A stretch of 64,000 nt of DNA from Lathyrus oleraceus. Its lineage: Eukaryota > Streptophyta > Magnoliopsida > Fabales > Fabaceae. This document shows positions 19,498 to 30,305 of the stretch, in pieces (the first letter of the stretch is position 1; each line of letters begins with the position of its first letter). The stretch is from positions 84,491,391 through 84,555,390 of the forward strand of contig NC_066580.1 in assembly GCF_024323335.1 (NCBI RefSeq), written 5' to 3'. The notes under the pieces were generated by a model, which worked only from the letters and a program-made list of their open reading frames with translations, was not told the DNA's origin and did no database searches. The translations under genes and the position numbers were made by a program.

Positions 19498-21359
19498 TTA
19501 ATCCATCAAGTTTTGAATATCACTTCGTACCACTTTACATCCCCTCGGATGAACGAAACATTCTTCACATTTATCGTGGCGTGTATTAATCAGACTAGCC
19601 CCCACCAATCTTGCATGAAGTGCTATCAACGAAGTTTTAACATTTTCAACATTTTTGATTATACAAACATCAGAAACATCCTCGATGGCATTAACATCAC
19701 CATGCACCGGCAGAGGGTTACTTTTTACGTTGGGTCCGATATCTCGGAATGAAAGAATCTTCTTCTCAACCAGCTCACGCACAATATGCTTCAAAGCATA
19801 ACATCCTTCTAGATCATGCCCAGGGGCACCCTCATGGAAAGGACAATGGGCATCTGGATTGTACCATGGAGGTAAGGGATTTGGTGGAGGACCCAAAGGT
19901 CTGGGAGTCACCAACCCTTTTCGTAGTAACGATGGGTACAATTCAATGTACGTCATAGGGATTGAAGCAAACAGAAGTCTACCTCTTTGTACCCTATTTT
20001 GATTTGGAGGATTTTGTGGACGAGGAGCCTGTGCCCTTGGCTGTTGATAAGCAGGTGGCGCGGGTGCTTGCTGGTATACTGGTGTTTGTTGAATAGGTTG
20101 ATAGACAGGAGCTTGTGACTGGTTGAAATTTGGTGTGACTGCTGCCACATACGGTTGTTGAACATACTGCACTGGATAAGTTGGTTGCTGCTGAGCAAAT
20201 TGATGTTGCTTCTTCCATGAAAGACTCCTCCTTTGACTGGTCGACACTGCATTTGTTTCACCTTCTTTCTGTCTTTGAAAGCTTCCGGGAAACTTTTTGG
20301 CATTATTACCAGATGTTTCAGAGGTGGTTCTCATTTTTCCATTCTTCAATCCAAGCTCGACCTTTATGCCCACGGCAACCAAGTCAGAGAAGCTTGTAGA
20401 TACACTACTCACCATCCTTTCATAGAACATAGGTTTTACCGTATCCATGAACCAATCTGCTAACTCCTTCTCAGCAAGGGGTGGTTCGACTTGCGAGGCC
20501 ACTTCCCTCTATCGTTGTGCATATTCCTTAAAAGACTCGTTATCTTTCTGGGACATGCTGAGCAATTTCCTCCTATCTGGGGCCATATCCATGTTATACT
20601 TATAATGTTGGATGAAAGCGTTAGATAAGTCTTGGAAACAACGAATTCTACTTTGACCAAGGCTTAAGTACCACTTAGAGGGAGCACCCCTTAAGCTGTC
20701 TTGGAAGCAATGTATCATAAGTTTATCGTCCTCTACGTGCGCAACCATTTTTCGATAGTACATAATAAGGTGACTTTTAGGACATGAGTGGCCCTCATAC
20801 CTATCGAAATCTGGGGTCTTGAATTTTGCAGGAATCACAAGACCTGACACTAAGCACATCTCCTTAGCAGTAGCACCAAAAACTTGGTTACCTTCCATAG
20901 CCCTTAACCTTTTCTCAAGAATCTGGAAATTCTCTTTCATCCCTCTTATGTCTTCCTGCCTTTCATCCTCTTCGTCCAAAAAGTCCGGAGTATATTGTTG
21001 ATCCTCAAAATAAGGTTGCACGTGTGCACAGACAAGGGGTGGTGCGAACGTGTGGACCACTGGATGAGTTTCATTGATAGTTGGTAAAGGAGCCGTCTGC
21101 TGAGTGGATTGTGCAAAACCGGGGGGGCCTTCAACTGGAGGTGTGAAACCAGGAGGTAAACCATAGCTGGCCAAGTGGTTGGTACTGTCCTTGCAGGTTG
21201 GGGTTCAATCGTAGGACCGATGATTTCTTAAACGACCGTCGTTTGGGTGTCCAACTTGGCCCTAATGACCTGTAGTATCTCCATGACTTGACCCATGTTT
21301 CCTCGTAGGTCTTCAAGTTCTGATCTTACTCTCTCCAATTCTTGTTCTTGATCTGCCAT
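19498..21359 (-). pseudogene. E2 gag (capsid/nucleocapsid), interrupted
   Basis: Gag forms the particle and binds element RNA. The likely start is ATG at 21359 (MADQEQELERVRSELEDL, coiled-coil-like). The capsid domain is recognisable (KFKTPDFDRYEGHSCPKSHL, LMIHCFQDSLRGAPSKWYL, CFQDLSNAFIQHYKYNMDMA, MSQKDNESFKEYAQR). A zinc-knuckle variant follows (HCPFHEGAPGHDLEGC, with His in place of the second Cys) after a Gln/Pro-rich stretch. Damage: TAA near 21230, a one-base shift near 21180, TAG at 20509-20511 where E1 and E5 have Trp (QRWRE), and TAA at 19498-19500 at the gag-protease junction. About 350 bases (21360-21709) separate it from ORF1. Confidence 0.9.
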
Positions 21360-21709
21360 TCTTTGACGAGCGCTGGCTCTGGTGTTGTAGTGGTGTTGAG
21401 GACTCAGTGTGTAACAACTGAATAGAGAAAACGGAATGAGTTTTTATTTATTTATATGGAGAATGCATGAATGAATGTATGAATGCATTTTATGTTTATT
21501 TATTTTTAGGGATTCTTATAAACGTTGCAGTTGTTGAGCACGCACTTTGAAAGTAATGTGAACAGAAACAGAAAACAATAGTCAGAAGCTGATGCAAAAA
21601 TTCAATACCCATTCATTCAATGAAGCCAAAGAGTACGAAGTATACAGTCAAAGTGGGTACAAAACATTAAGCCAAATACAAAAATTGGAAATAACACAAA
21701 GCAAACAAC
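21360..21709 (-). other. Spacer between E2 ORF1 and gag
   Basis: AT-rich unique sequence between the ORF1 stop and the gag start. I see no motif in it. Confidence 0.5.
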
Positions 21710-23707
21710 TTAAAGAGTCCTCTTAGCAACTCGCTCTTTGTGGGCCTTCAATTCTTCTTTGAATCTTCGCATCATCCTTTCGCAAAGCAAAACAAGGTCA
21801 CGAGCCGAAGGATGAGTGTTATTTTCATCCATGTCCTCTAGAGCATTTTCTAATTTCCATGGTAAGTCTATGGCCACACCATTACAAAACTCTATGAGGT
21901 TAGCCAACTTTGTACGGTATGCATCAACACTTGGCTGCAGAAGGTCGATGGTGCATTCATACTCATCCAATATCTCATTCAAATGCTTCCTATGATTTAG
22001 CCAACCCATGCTTTGGCTCTTCAGAGACTCATATTGTTCCTTCCAATAACTAGCCAGCTCCTTGTTGGTATTCAACTCATCACACTTCTCTTCCCAGGCT
22101 TTAAGACATATTTGAGAGGCTCTATGGGCTTGTTCCTTAAGACGTCTTTCACGCGCCACTTCAGCTTCGGAGCTTCGAAGTTGCCCCTTCAGTTCTTGTA
22201 TTTGGGCTTCAAGCTCCTCCCTTACCTCCTTCTTTTGCTTAGTGGCTAGGTCCCACCAACGCTTCCACTCTTGTCCATCTCTTTTAGCCTTAGCTAACTC
22301 ATCACGGAGTGAACCTAATCCACTATCAGCCTGATCTAGGCACTCCAAGACTCTTTCCTTGAGATCTTGCTCAATTCTGTTCTTCTTACAACTCTCCTCC
22401 AAAAGTTCCTTCCTTTGGTTACTCTTCCTTTTGAGAATCATATTTTTCCCAGTTTCTTTGTAGAGTTCAGATTGCAGATCATCTTTCTCCTTTCCAAGTT
22501 TAGCTACCATGGCTCGAAGTTCTTCCACCTCTTCAAGAGAAACAGGGACTGGTTCTGGTGAAGTAGACCTTAGAGGAATCTCTATAGAAAAAGGGAGCTT
22601 CACAACTTTGATCCTCTCCGAGACCCATTGTTGATAAGGAACCCTTGATGCATCATTCTTCTTTACTAATTCTGTTCCTTTGGTATGCACCTTTTCCCAG
22701 GAGCGAATGATCTTACGGAGGAGAAAAGGATCATTGGTTCCCATATCATTCAAAACTATCTCTTCTAACTCTTTATCATCGGGCTTCCCACGCATAGGGT
22801 ATCCAAACTGTCGCAAAGCTAACATGGGGTTGTAGCTGATGCAACCTTTAGATCCTATTAGTGGTACATTTGGGAAACTACCACAACTGATAATGATTTC
22901 TTCAACATTCAGCTTGTGTCGGTACCAAATGATATCCTTACTAGACAAAGACACCAGAGTTCTTGCCCACTCCTCATTGGACATTTCACTGATGTGAGCA
23001 TTAGGCTTGAACACATATGAGATAAGCCAATTATAGAGCAATGGAAGGCAACATATTAACATTCCATTCTTCTTTTGATGTCGAGTATGCAAAGTATGAA
23101 AAGTGTCAGCTAGTAGTGGAGGAACCAAACTTTGTTTATCCTTCCAAATGGCCCAAAAGATACTTATGGCAGCTGAATCTATAAAACCTTCATGGGTTGG
23201 GAACAATACTAGCCCATATATGAGAAAAGCTAGTATATTTGCCAATGCATCCTAATGATGTATCACAAACAACCTTTCTGCTTCTTCTTCTAGGTAAGCC
23301 CTCCAAAGACCAAGGAGATTCTCCCTCTTCTTCCAATTAGCCAATGCATCAGATATGGGGATGTAGAGGGCAAGGGCTAGCATCTCTACCTCAGGTACCT
23401 GACCAATCCTATTATACGGTGTCCTTCCTTTCATAGAAAATCCCAAGAGCCGGTCGAATTCCTCCAAGGTTGGAGTCAACTGAAAGTCTTGGAATAAGAA
23501 ACTTCGAAGCAGAGGATCATAGAACTGAGCTAAAGCGGTGATGGCTGGTGTTTGAACATCTACTGAGAGAAGATCCAAAATACGGCCAAAATTTCCTTGC
23601 AAAGTAACCCTGAAGCATGCGGGAAGTTCATTCAAAAGTCTTGATATGTTGGCAATATCTGGCATTTTGGCTTTGAATGGTAATGTTTTCCTTCTTTCTG
23701 AACCCAT
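21710..23707 (-). pseudogene. E2 ORF1: PMD-like N-terminus plus coiled coil, one stop
   Basis: The extra ORF between 5' LTR and gag that typifies Ogre. It starts at 23707 (MGSERRKTLPFKAKMPDIAN). The first ~300 residues (LDLLSVDVQTPAITALAQFY, RSFLFQDFQLTPTLEEFDRL, SAAISIFWAIWKD, NEEWARTLVSLSSKDIIWYR) look like the plant mobile domain family (DUF7745-like), which is also found in host proteins and other transposons. The last ~270 residues are rich in Glu, Lys and Leu heptads (EEVEELRAMVAKLGKEKDDL onward) and should form a long coiled coil. One in-frame TAG at 23252-23254 (HH-stop-DALAN) is the only visible break; without it the frame would be about 660 codons. Its function in the element is unknown. 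Confidence 0.85.
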
Positions 23708-24482
23708 TACAAGCTTTTTGTGCTAGCAACTGCGTATTCAAAAATTCCCTGAAAACAAAATTTTGTACGAGTGTCATGATGTTATGCAAATGATCATGAA
23801 TGCATGGTATTTGGTTTTGGGATATCATAAGGTAACTCAAAACACCCTATTTGGTAGGCTTCTTAATAGATAGTTCTAAGTTGGTTACCCATAAACCCAC
23901 TCACAGAATAGTTTCTACGTTTTTGATAAGGTTCCCAGAGTCATGGACCATAATCGTATCAACATCATGCAACAGGCTAGCCGCTTTATGACAAGAGTGA
24001 CGAAAGGTCTCTTCTGAGCGGGGTTTTCATGTTGGGTGCAACAAGGAGAGGCCCTTGGAGTCCAACATTACACAACCACCAAAGCAGAAACTGGTTCTAA
24101 GAGGGGCTTCTAGAGTCATGGACCCTTCATGAATCAACTTCATGCAACATGCTAGCTGTCTTATAACGAGATCTACAAACAGGTCTACTCTAGGGGAGTC
24201 TTCATGCTAGGCACGCAAGTAGTGGCCCTTGGGGACTAACACTACACAACTTCCAATTCTAAACTTATGTGTTCTCTCTTCTTTTTTCAAAGCTCGGGTG
24301 TAGAGCTTTATTCATGATATCAAAATCCCAACACCCACACATAGATATATATATACAGATATAAAAATGCGATAAAACAGAGATAAAGAAAGCATATAAC
24401 AAAGGAAAAAAGAAACAAATAAAGCTAACACACATAAAAAAACCTAACTAAACTAGGGTTGACTCACATAGGGATGTTCCTA
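23708..24482 (-). other. E2 leader (5' UTR) with an imperfect duplication
   Basis: Non-coding stretch between PBS and ORF1. It contains an imperfect tandem duplication of about 175 bp. Copy one starts near 23937 and copy two near 24112; both begin agagtcatggacc, contain catgcaacatgctagc-like sequence and end with ttacacaac or ctacacaac. Packaging and dimerisation signals would be expected here, but none can be assigned by eye. Confidence 0.6.
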
Positions 24483-24500
24483 TCCCCAGCAGAGTCGCCA
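24483..24500 (-). other. E2 primer binding site
   Basis: The minus strand reads tggcgactctgctgggga, separated by two bases from the LTR end (...gtacgaca). The same 18-mer is the PBS of E5 (58171-58188). For the Ogre/Tat group the primer is reported as a tRNA-Arg; I state that from memory. Confidence 0.9.
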
Positions 24501-26904
24501 TCTGTCGTACCTCGAGACAAATGGGAGACACGACTTAAGCGAAGCGCAACCGCACGCTCGCAATGATGGACTGAACAGAGTCGCCACCGAACTTTATTTA
24601 TTCCTAAAAAGGAAAGGGGAAATATCGATAAAACCCAAGACAAAACGACAATGATTATTGGTCGTCGCAACCAAATCAGGGTTCGGGAGTCGATTACGCA
24701 AGGGGAAGGTATTAGCACCCCTCACGTCCGTTGTATTCAACGGGAACCATTTAGTTAGTTTCGTTTTGAATGTTAGCTTATGTTAGTCTTCTCAAGTTAT
24801 TATGAGGGAAAAAAAGAAATAGTATCAAAAGAAAAGAGAAGATGTTTTTGGATTTTTGCAATAAAGGGGACTAAACCTAAGTTTTTTTTATTAATGGGCC
24901 TGACAAGATTTACAAATCCTGCTCCTACGTATCTCAATAGAGAAGTCAAGACTTACGTAGTTCTGGGTAGAAAAATGTTTGTTTGTTGGTCAATTTTAGC
25001 GAAAGCTATATTGTATTAATCGACGAAAACATTGTTTTACCCAAAACAGATGAGGAGCGGACGTATACCACACATCGAATGGATTTACAAATCATCATTC
25101 GGAAAAACGTCACTTATCTCGACTCAACAGTCATGGCCGAAACATTGTTTTGCATCATCTTAAGACAATATATCTTTCGTTTATGAAAAAAGTTTTTCTA
25201 ATTAATCGCACGGCGGCGAGAAAGAGTTTGATTGATTGGATGTATTTTTGAGTAATGGCGAGAACTTGGATGAGCGAGATATTCATCTCGAATCCTAGTC
25301 TCAGGAGTGCACGGTATACACCATGCTCCATTTCCATCTTTATTAAAAGAGTGTTTAATAAAGATTAAGTGTTTTGAATTTTGATTGAGAAAGGGGTTTG
25401 AAGAAACCGCATTGACAATTTTAGACGATGGCGAGAGCTAAGATAGGCAAGGCATCCACCTTGAATCTTAATCTCAGGAGTGCATGATATACACCATGTT
25501 CCATTTCCATCTTTATTGAAAAAGTGTTAAGGTAGGAATTAAGTATTTTTTTGAGTTTGAAAGACGAATATTTATAAGAACGAGACATAAGCCCCGAGAT
25601 CAATAATTCAGGGTTCCACCGGAATGCTAGATTCCAATGGTCCTCTTTCATTCGAATTATTTAAGAAAATTAATTAATGGACAACGAACACTTGATAAGA
25701 ATCCATTGTTCAAAGAGTTACGCCAGAATGCTTGATCCTAACGGCCCTTATTTTGTCCAAGTTAATTAAAGTGTTTTAGGGACGAAAGAAAAGAATGAAT
25801 GGTTAACCAAAAACGCGTGGCTCAGAATCAATCATTCGAGAGTTCCCACCAGAATGCTAGATTCCAATGGGAGGAAATGAAATTAAATGTTGAAACTATG
25901 GAAAGTTAGTGAAATTTAAATCGAAAATTTAGTGAATTTGAATGTGATTATTTACATGTGTAATGGTATGAACATAGATACCAATAACCTAATTAAATTA
26001 ACCAACACATGGAAATCAATTAACCGTACAAAATCCCATATAAAAAAAAGTCAATAATTAAGAAAATCTAAAAAAAACTAAACATTTAAAATCTAAACAA
26101 CTAATTAACGATTAAATTAAATTAATCAAATAAAAATATAAAAGTAAAATAAATAGTAAGAATTTATAAAAAATTTAAATGAAACAGTAAGCATAAAAAA
26201 TAAAAATATGAAGATATGCTATTCCCAAGTATCGAATCCATCCCACTAAAGAAAGTGAAGTTGCTTCCTCTCCACTCAACCACTTGTTTTCATTTGTTAC
26301 CTTAATAACAACTTGCATATATAAACAAGAATAGATTAAAATAAAAATTAAAATAAAAAACTAGAATGAGATGGTCTGTTGGACTAATCAAAGCCCACAA
26401 AAATGGTGAGAGGGATCCCAAAGATCAACCCTAGCCGCCTGACTGTTGGGTGGGAATAACAACACTTCAATCACCATTAATACCAGCAAACAAAAGTTAA
26501 TAACAAATTGCAAGAAAAAACTAAACGACAGGTGGGCTTTAATTAGATTTTAAATTCTTGTTTAAAATAAATAAAAGAAAAGGAAATGAATGAATGCATA
26601 GCAAACCCAGAATACTCATTCGTCTTCCTCACGAAGACCAACTAAACCAAACTCTCGCACTCTACTCTCATTCTAAATGCAAAAAAAAAAACCATGGCTT
26701 TAAAGAAATTAACAAAAAGCACTCACCTTTGTCACTTGTTCTTCACCTCTTCGCTTCGTCAATCACCGGTGGAAGGAGGAGACAAATTTTTCGGTGGAAG
26801 ATTACTAGGTTTCGCTACAGTAGCCGTCCATTTTCTTAGGGTTTTTTCATGGTCGCCGCTCTCTAACCTTTTTCTCTTCTCCCCCTCGCCGCTACCTAAC
26901 CCCT

Positions 26905-26913
26905 CCTTTTATA
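26905..26913 (-). promoter_or_regulatory. Candidate TATA box of the E2 5' LTR
   Basis: tataaaagg on the minus strand, identical to the box in the other LTR. It would start the genomic RNA near 26875, giving an R-U5 of about 2.4 kb and placing all host-gene cargo upstream, in U3. Confidence 0.6.
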
Positions 26914-27261
26914 CTCACCATGTTAGGGTTTCAGATTCGGCTTATGGAGATCAAAAGGGTATCTCTTGGAAGTGCTTTAAGGTGCTCAGTTTGTTTGCCT
27001 CATTTTGGTACTTAATCTGAAAAAGGTAATACGATCCTATGCTTTCTTGCTTTGAATTCGTCTTGATTCTCTTTTTGGTTGCTTGAGGAATTTTTACCGC
27101 CGGTGAGAAAGGTTTCACCACTGTGAACCTGTTTAGGCGAAAATAGGACTTATTTCTTCTTTTTCTTTCTTCGAAATTCATACTGATTTTTGTGTTGTTG
27201 TTGTATTCTTTTTTATTTGATAGGTTCGGCAATGGAATATTTGATGCGTTTGACGGTTTGA

Positions 27262-28049
27262 ACTGTTATTGCAGGTTGTGTGTAGGAACTTATCAATTGA
27301 TACGCCATTCTCACTAGTAGTAAACCCCTCTGATGAACATATCACTTTATTATCCTTCAAAATTCTAATGTTACTGATAGTTTTTCTTCTTGGTGGTACA
27401 GACTTAACATTAACAACAATCGGATTCGGCAAGCCTGAATCAGATAACGGTGAAGTATCAGAACCGTCTGAAGCTCCACTTCCATCCAGAGATACATTGG
27501 CTGGTTTGATTTTGGCTTTTAAACCTTTGTGAAATGCCCCAGTATACACATGGGCTTTTAGCCAATTGACTATTTCGTGTTGCACATCAGGGGCCATATA
27601 ACCTTCCTGCAAATTGATATTTGCAGTCAATGTATCTGGCGAAATGCCAATCTCCAATGCTACATTGTGTATGATTTTGTAACAATTTGACATTGTTTGT
27701 TGTTGTTTTGGCAGGACAACTGCAACTTCAATCAAGTCTATATTTGCACCATCTGTACGTGGCTCAGCAGTTCCTGATTTTAGGAGATTTGAGATTGTAT
27801 CATGCTTATTGCATTTCTCAACAATGCCAAAACCTAAAAGTGCTGCATTTGAGCAGGATTCTTGTGCATCAATTGATACCGGCCATTGAGAAGAGGAATC
27901 AACATTAACGGGCTGACTTTCATCAAACCATTTATTTCGCTGTTAACTTGTTGAACTTCGAGCTGATGGACACTTTTTTGCAGGCATTTATTCAAGTTAT
28001 GAACGGTACACTCTACACCCAAGTTAGTTCGCATTGCAGGAGGATGTGT
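27262..28049 (-). pseudogene. Captured host-gene fragment (second copy, possibly PHD-related)
   Basis: Same fragment as at 8540-9330 with few changes (for example IVVNVKSVPPRRKTISN for AVNVKSVPPRRRTISN, and one CAA repeat fewer in the glutamine run KQQQ). The coding-like reading from VNVDSSSQWPV through SVPPRRKTISNIRILKD is kept. It is in sense with E2. Identification is as uncertain as for the other copy. Confidence 0.6.
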
Positions 28050-28198
28050 CTAAGTCCACATATTAGATGACTTGGTCATCTACGTCAACTGCTTCAGCAG
28101 GGTTACTCACCCTAATTCGATTCCTTTTCCTTCAACGCTGAAAACCTTGTATCGTTGTGTGCTGAACTTTAAACTCTGTTTCTGTTGAATCTGTAGGT

Positions 28199-28346
28199 AA
28201 AGCTCTCCGAGATTAAAGCTGCTGGTTTTTACTGCATGCCATGGGAGCCAGAGGAGTAATTGTAGACAAGTGGTCTTTCAGAGTTCTTTTGGCTTGTGCT
28301 GTTGGAAGTGCTGTTAGCCTGTATATGGTTGCTGTAGCCAGACAAA
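28199..28346 (+). pseudogene. Captured small membrane-protein fragment (second copy)
   Basis: ATG at 28241 begins MGARGVIVDKWSFRVLLACA and continues VGSAVSLYMVAVARQ, a fuller hydrophobic segment than in the other LTR. The basic tail KQNRQKM and about 40 bp around it are missing, so at 28346 the sequence passes directly into PPR sequence. The two copies have lost different pieces of one captured original. Confidence 0.6.
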
Positions 28347-30267
28347 GGGGTTTTCCAGATTGTTGCGCATATCCTTCCTTACCATCCAAGATTCACTCCA
28401 TCTACCAAGTGAAGCATAGGCATTGGATAAAAGTGAATAATTTCCGCAATGGTGTGGCTCCAACACCACGAGATGACGCAAAGCTTCAGCTGCTAGATCT
28501 ATATCGCCACATCTAGTCGAGGCAGCAAGAAGTGATCCCTATATAGCTGCATTAGCTTCAAATGGCATCTGCAAAACCAATTTTCCGCTTCTTGAAGACG
28601 GCTAACTCGCCCAAGCAAATCAATCATGCAGCCATAATGCTCAACCTTATGTTCAATTCCATATCCAGACCTCATTGACGTGAAATAATCACGACCTAGT
28701 TCAACCAATCCAACATGGTCCAAGCAGAAAGGATGGCAATAAAGGTGACTTCGTTTGGCTTGATTCGGACCTCTTTCTCCATGCAAGCAAATACATGAAG
28801 GGCTTCCTCTCCTATACCATGTAAAGCCAACCCGGAAATCATTGTTGTCCATGTTATAACAGTATTACGTTTCATATTCTCAAACCATTGTAATGCTTTA
28901 CTTATGTTGCCTGATTTGCATACATGTCTATAATTGAACTCCCAACGTAGATATCAAGGTTGCAGCCGAACTTGATAGCAAAAACATGGAGTTGTTTACC
29001 CTCACATATAGCTGAAAGTTGTGAGCAAGCTGAAAAACATATTGGAAAGCTATAACTTGTAAAATTGACTCCTTCGTTCAACATCTCTTTGTATAGGCCT
29101 AAAGCTTCTAATTCCATGCCGTTTTGTTTGTAAGTTCTTATGATAGAACTCTATGAACTGTCATATTTCCATTCAATGTCAACAAAAGCTTTAAATGCAT
29201 TGTCGATATGTCTACACTCAGAGTACATGTGGACTAGTGCATTGCCAACCAAAGTATGATGACACAAACATGATTTCAATATAAGTGAATGAATTTGTCT
29301 ACCTGCAAGTAAATCTGATTCATTCTCACAAGACTTCAAAACAGCAACCAAAGTGGCACTTTCAATTTGCAATAAGGTTATACGACGAAGCTCTAGTAAT
29401 AGTTGCATAGAATGGCTAGATCCGTGACCCGGCCGAGCTCAAGCCAAGATCATAAAGTTTCATGCTACAATATCTTTATCATCAATCCTTCTAAACAACT
29501 TTTCCACGTCCCCTAGTTCACCAGAACTGACATAGAGAGTCAGCAACATACTTGCCACAAAACAATCATTCTGATGCCCATTTTTTTATCATTAGGCCAT
29601 GCACTTGAACACCAGTGTTCAAGTCCTCTATTTCAACACAAGCTTTAAAAGTACTAGATAACACATGTTGATCAAGTTTCACCCTTTGTCTACACATATT
29701 CTTGAAAATATGCACAGCTTCCGTGTATTACACACATCACCCACTTTAGCATAAGCAGCAAACATAGCATTCCAAACAGAACCATTTTCTCCAAACAACA
29801 ATATAAACTCATCAAACACTTTCCGTGCATAAGAAACATCATTCCCACAAGAAGAATACATTTGAATAACCGAACAAACAAACGATAAATACGAGTCCAA
29901 ACCAGTAACAACACCGGCACAATGAACCTGTCTTTCCAAAACAACGTCTTTCAAAGAAACAACGACTTTCAAAACATAAGGCAAAGAGTAAGAATCAAGC
30001 GACAAGCCTAGTTTACGAACGAAGTTGAAGAACAAAACGAAACGTGTAGGGTTGGTTGAAGAAAGTGCGAAGATTATGTTGTTGTAGACAAAGACGTTAA
30101 ATGGACGGTTGTGATTGAAGGTGAAAATGGAGTAAGAGTAGTTTGGGAAACTGAGTGAAGCGTATTTATGAATGAAACGGGAGAGGTTGATGCAATGGGA
30201 GAGAAGTTGTTGGAGTTGTTGTGATGAGGGGAGAATGGTGGGAGAGGAGGAAAATGAGGATTGATGG
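28347..30267 (-). pseudogene. Captured PPR-gene fragment (PLS/E type) in E2 5' LTR
   Basis: Second copy of the fragment at 9655-11579, somewhat better preserved at its N-terminal side. Reading from about 30267: CINLSRFIHKYASLSFPNYS, FNVFVYNNIIFALSSTNPTR, LDSYSLPYVLKVVVSLKDVV, VCSVIQMYSSCGND, YARKVFDEF, SVWNAMFAAYAKVGDV. The LKACVEIEDLNTGVQVHGLM, LVGNALVHMYSECRHIDNA, SSIIDMYA and TWTTMISGLALHG segments follow. A run of ten or so repeats is typical of a PLS-class PPR protein. Frameshifts and stops break it (near 28735, 28900, 29150, 29420, 29590 and 29710). No initiator Met is visible before the LTR terminus. Confidence 0.9.
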
Positions 30268-30300
30268 AAAAAAATTCAGGACCAAAATCAGGGTATGACA

Positions 30301-30305
30301 AGTAC
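30301..30305. repeat. Right target-site duplication of E2 (agtac)
   Basis: Direct repeat of 5731-5735, immediately outside the LTR end gggtatgaca. Confidence 0.95.

Larger units (their letters stand above)
5736..30300 (-). mobile_element. E2: complete Ogre-type Ty3/gypsy retrotransposon (24,565 bp)
   Basis: Boundaries are exact: LTRs with TG...CA ends, 5-bp target duplication, PBS next to the right (5') LTR and PPT next to the left (3') LTR. Minus-strand order is 5' LTR (24503-30300), PBS, leader, ORF1, gag, protease, spacer, RT/RNase H, aRNH, integrase, repeat-rich 3' UTR, PPT, 3' LTR (5736-11611). Giant size, LTRs near 5.8 kb, an ORF before gag, a spacer between protease and RT, and dual RNase H together define the Ogre group. 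The two LTRs differ by roughly 2 percent on sampled stretches plus several indels, so it is not a very recent insertion. Several stops make it non-autonomous now. Confidence 0.95.
24503..30300 (-). mobile_element. E2 5' LTR (5798 bp)
   Basis: Partner of 5736-11611, from tgtcgtacc to gggtatgaca, with the same internal order. From its U3 end it carries the PPR fragment, the antisense small-gene fragment and the third gene fragment, then TATA at 26905-26913 and R-U5. It lacks the 44-bp segment seen near 7880 in the other LTR and differs by scattered substitutions. Identical cargo in both LTRs means that the cargo was in the parent element before it inserted here. Confidence 0.95.
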
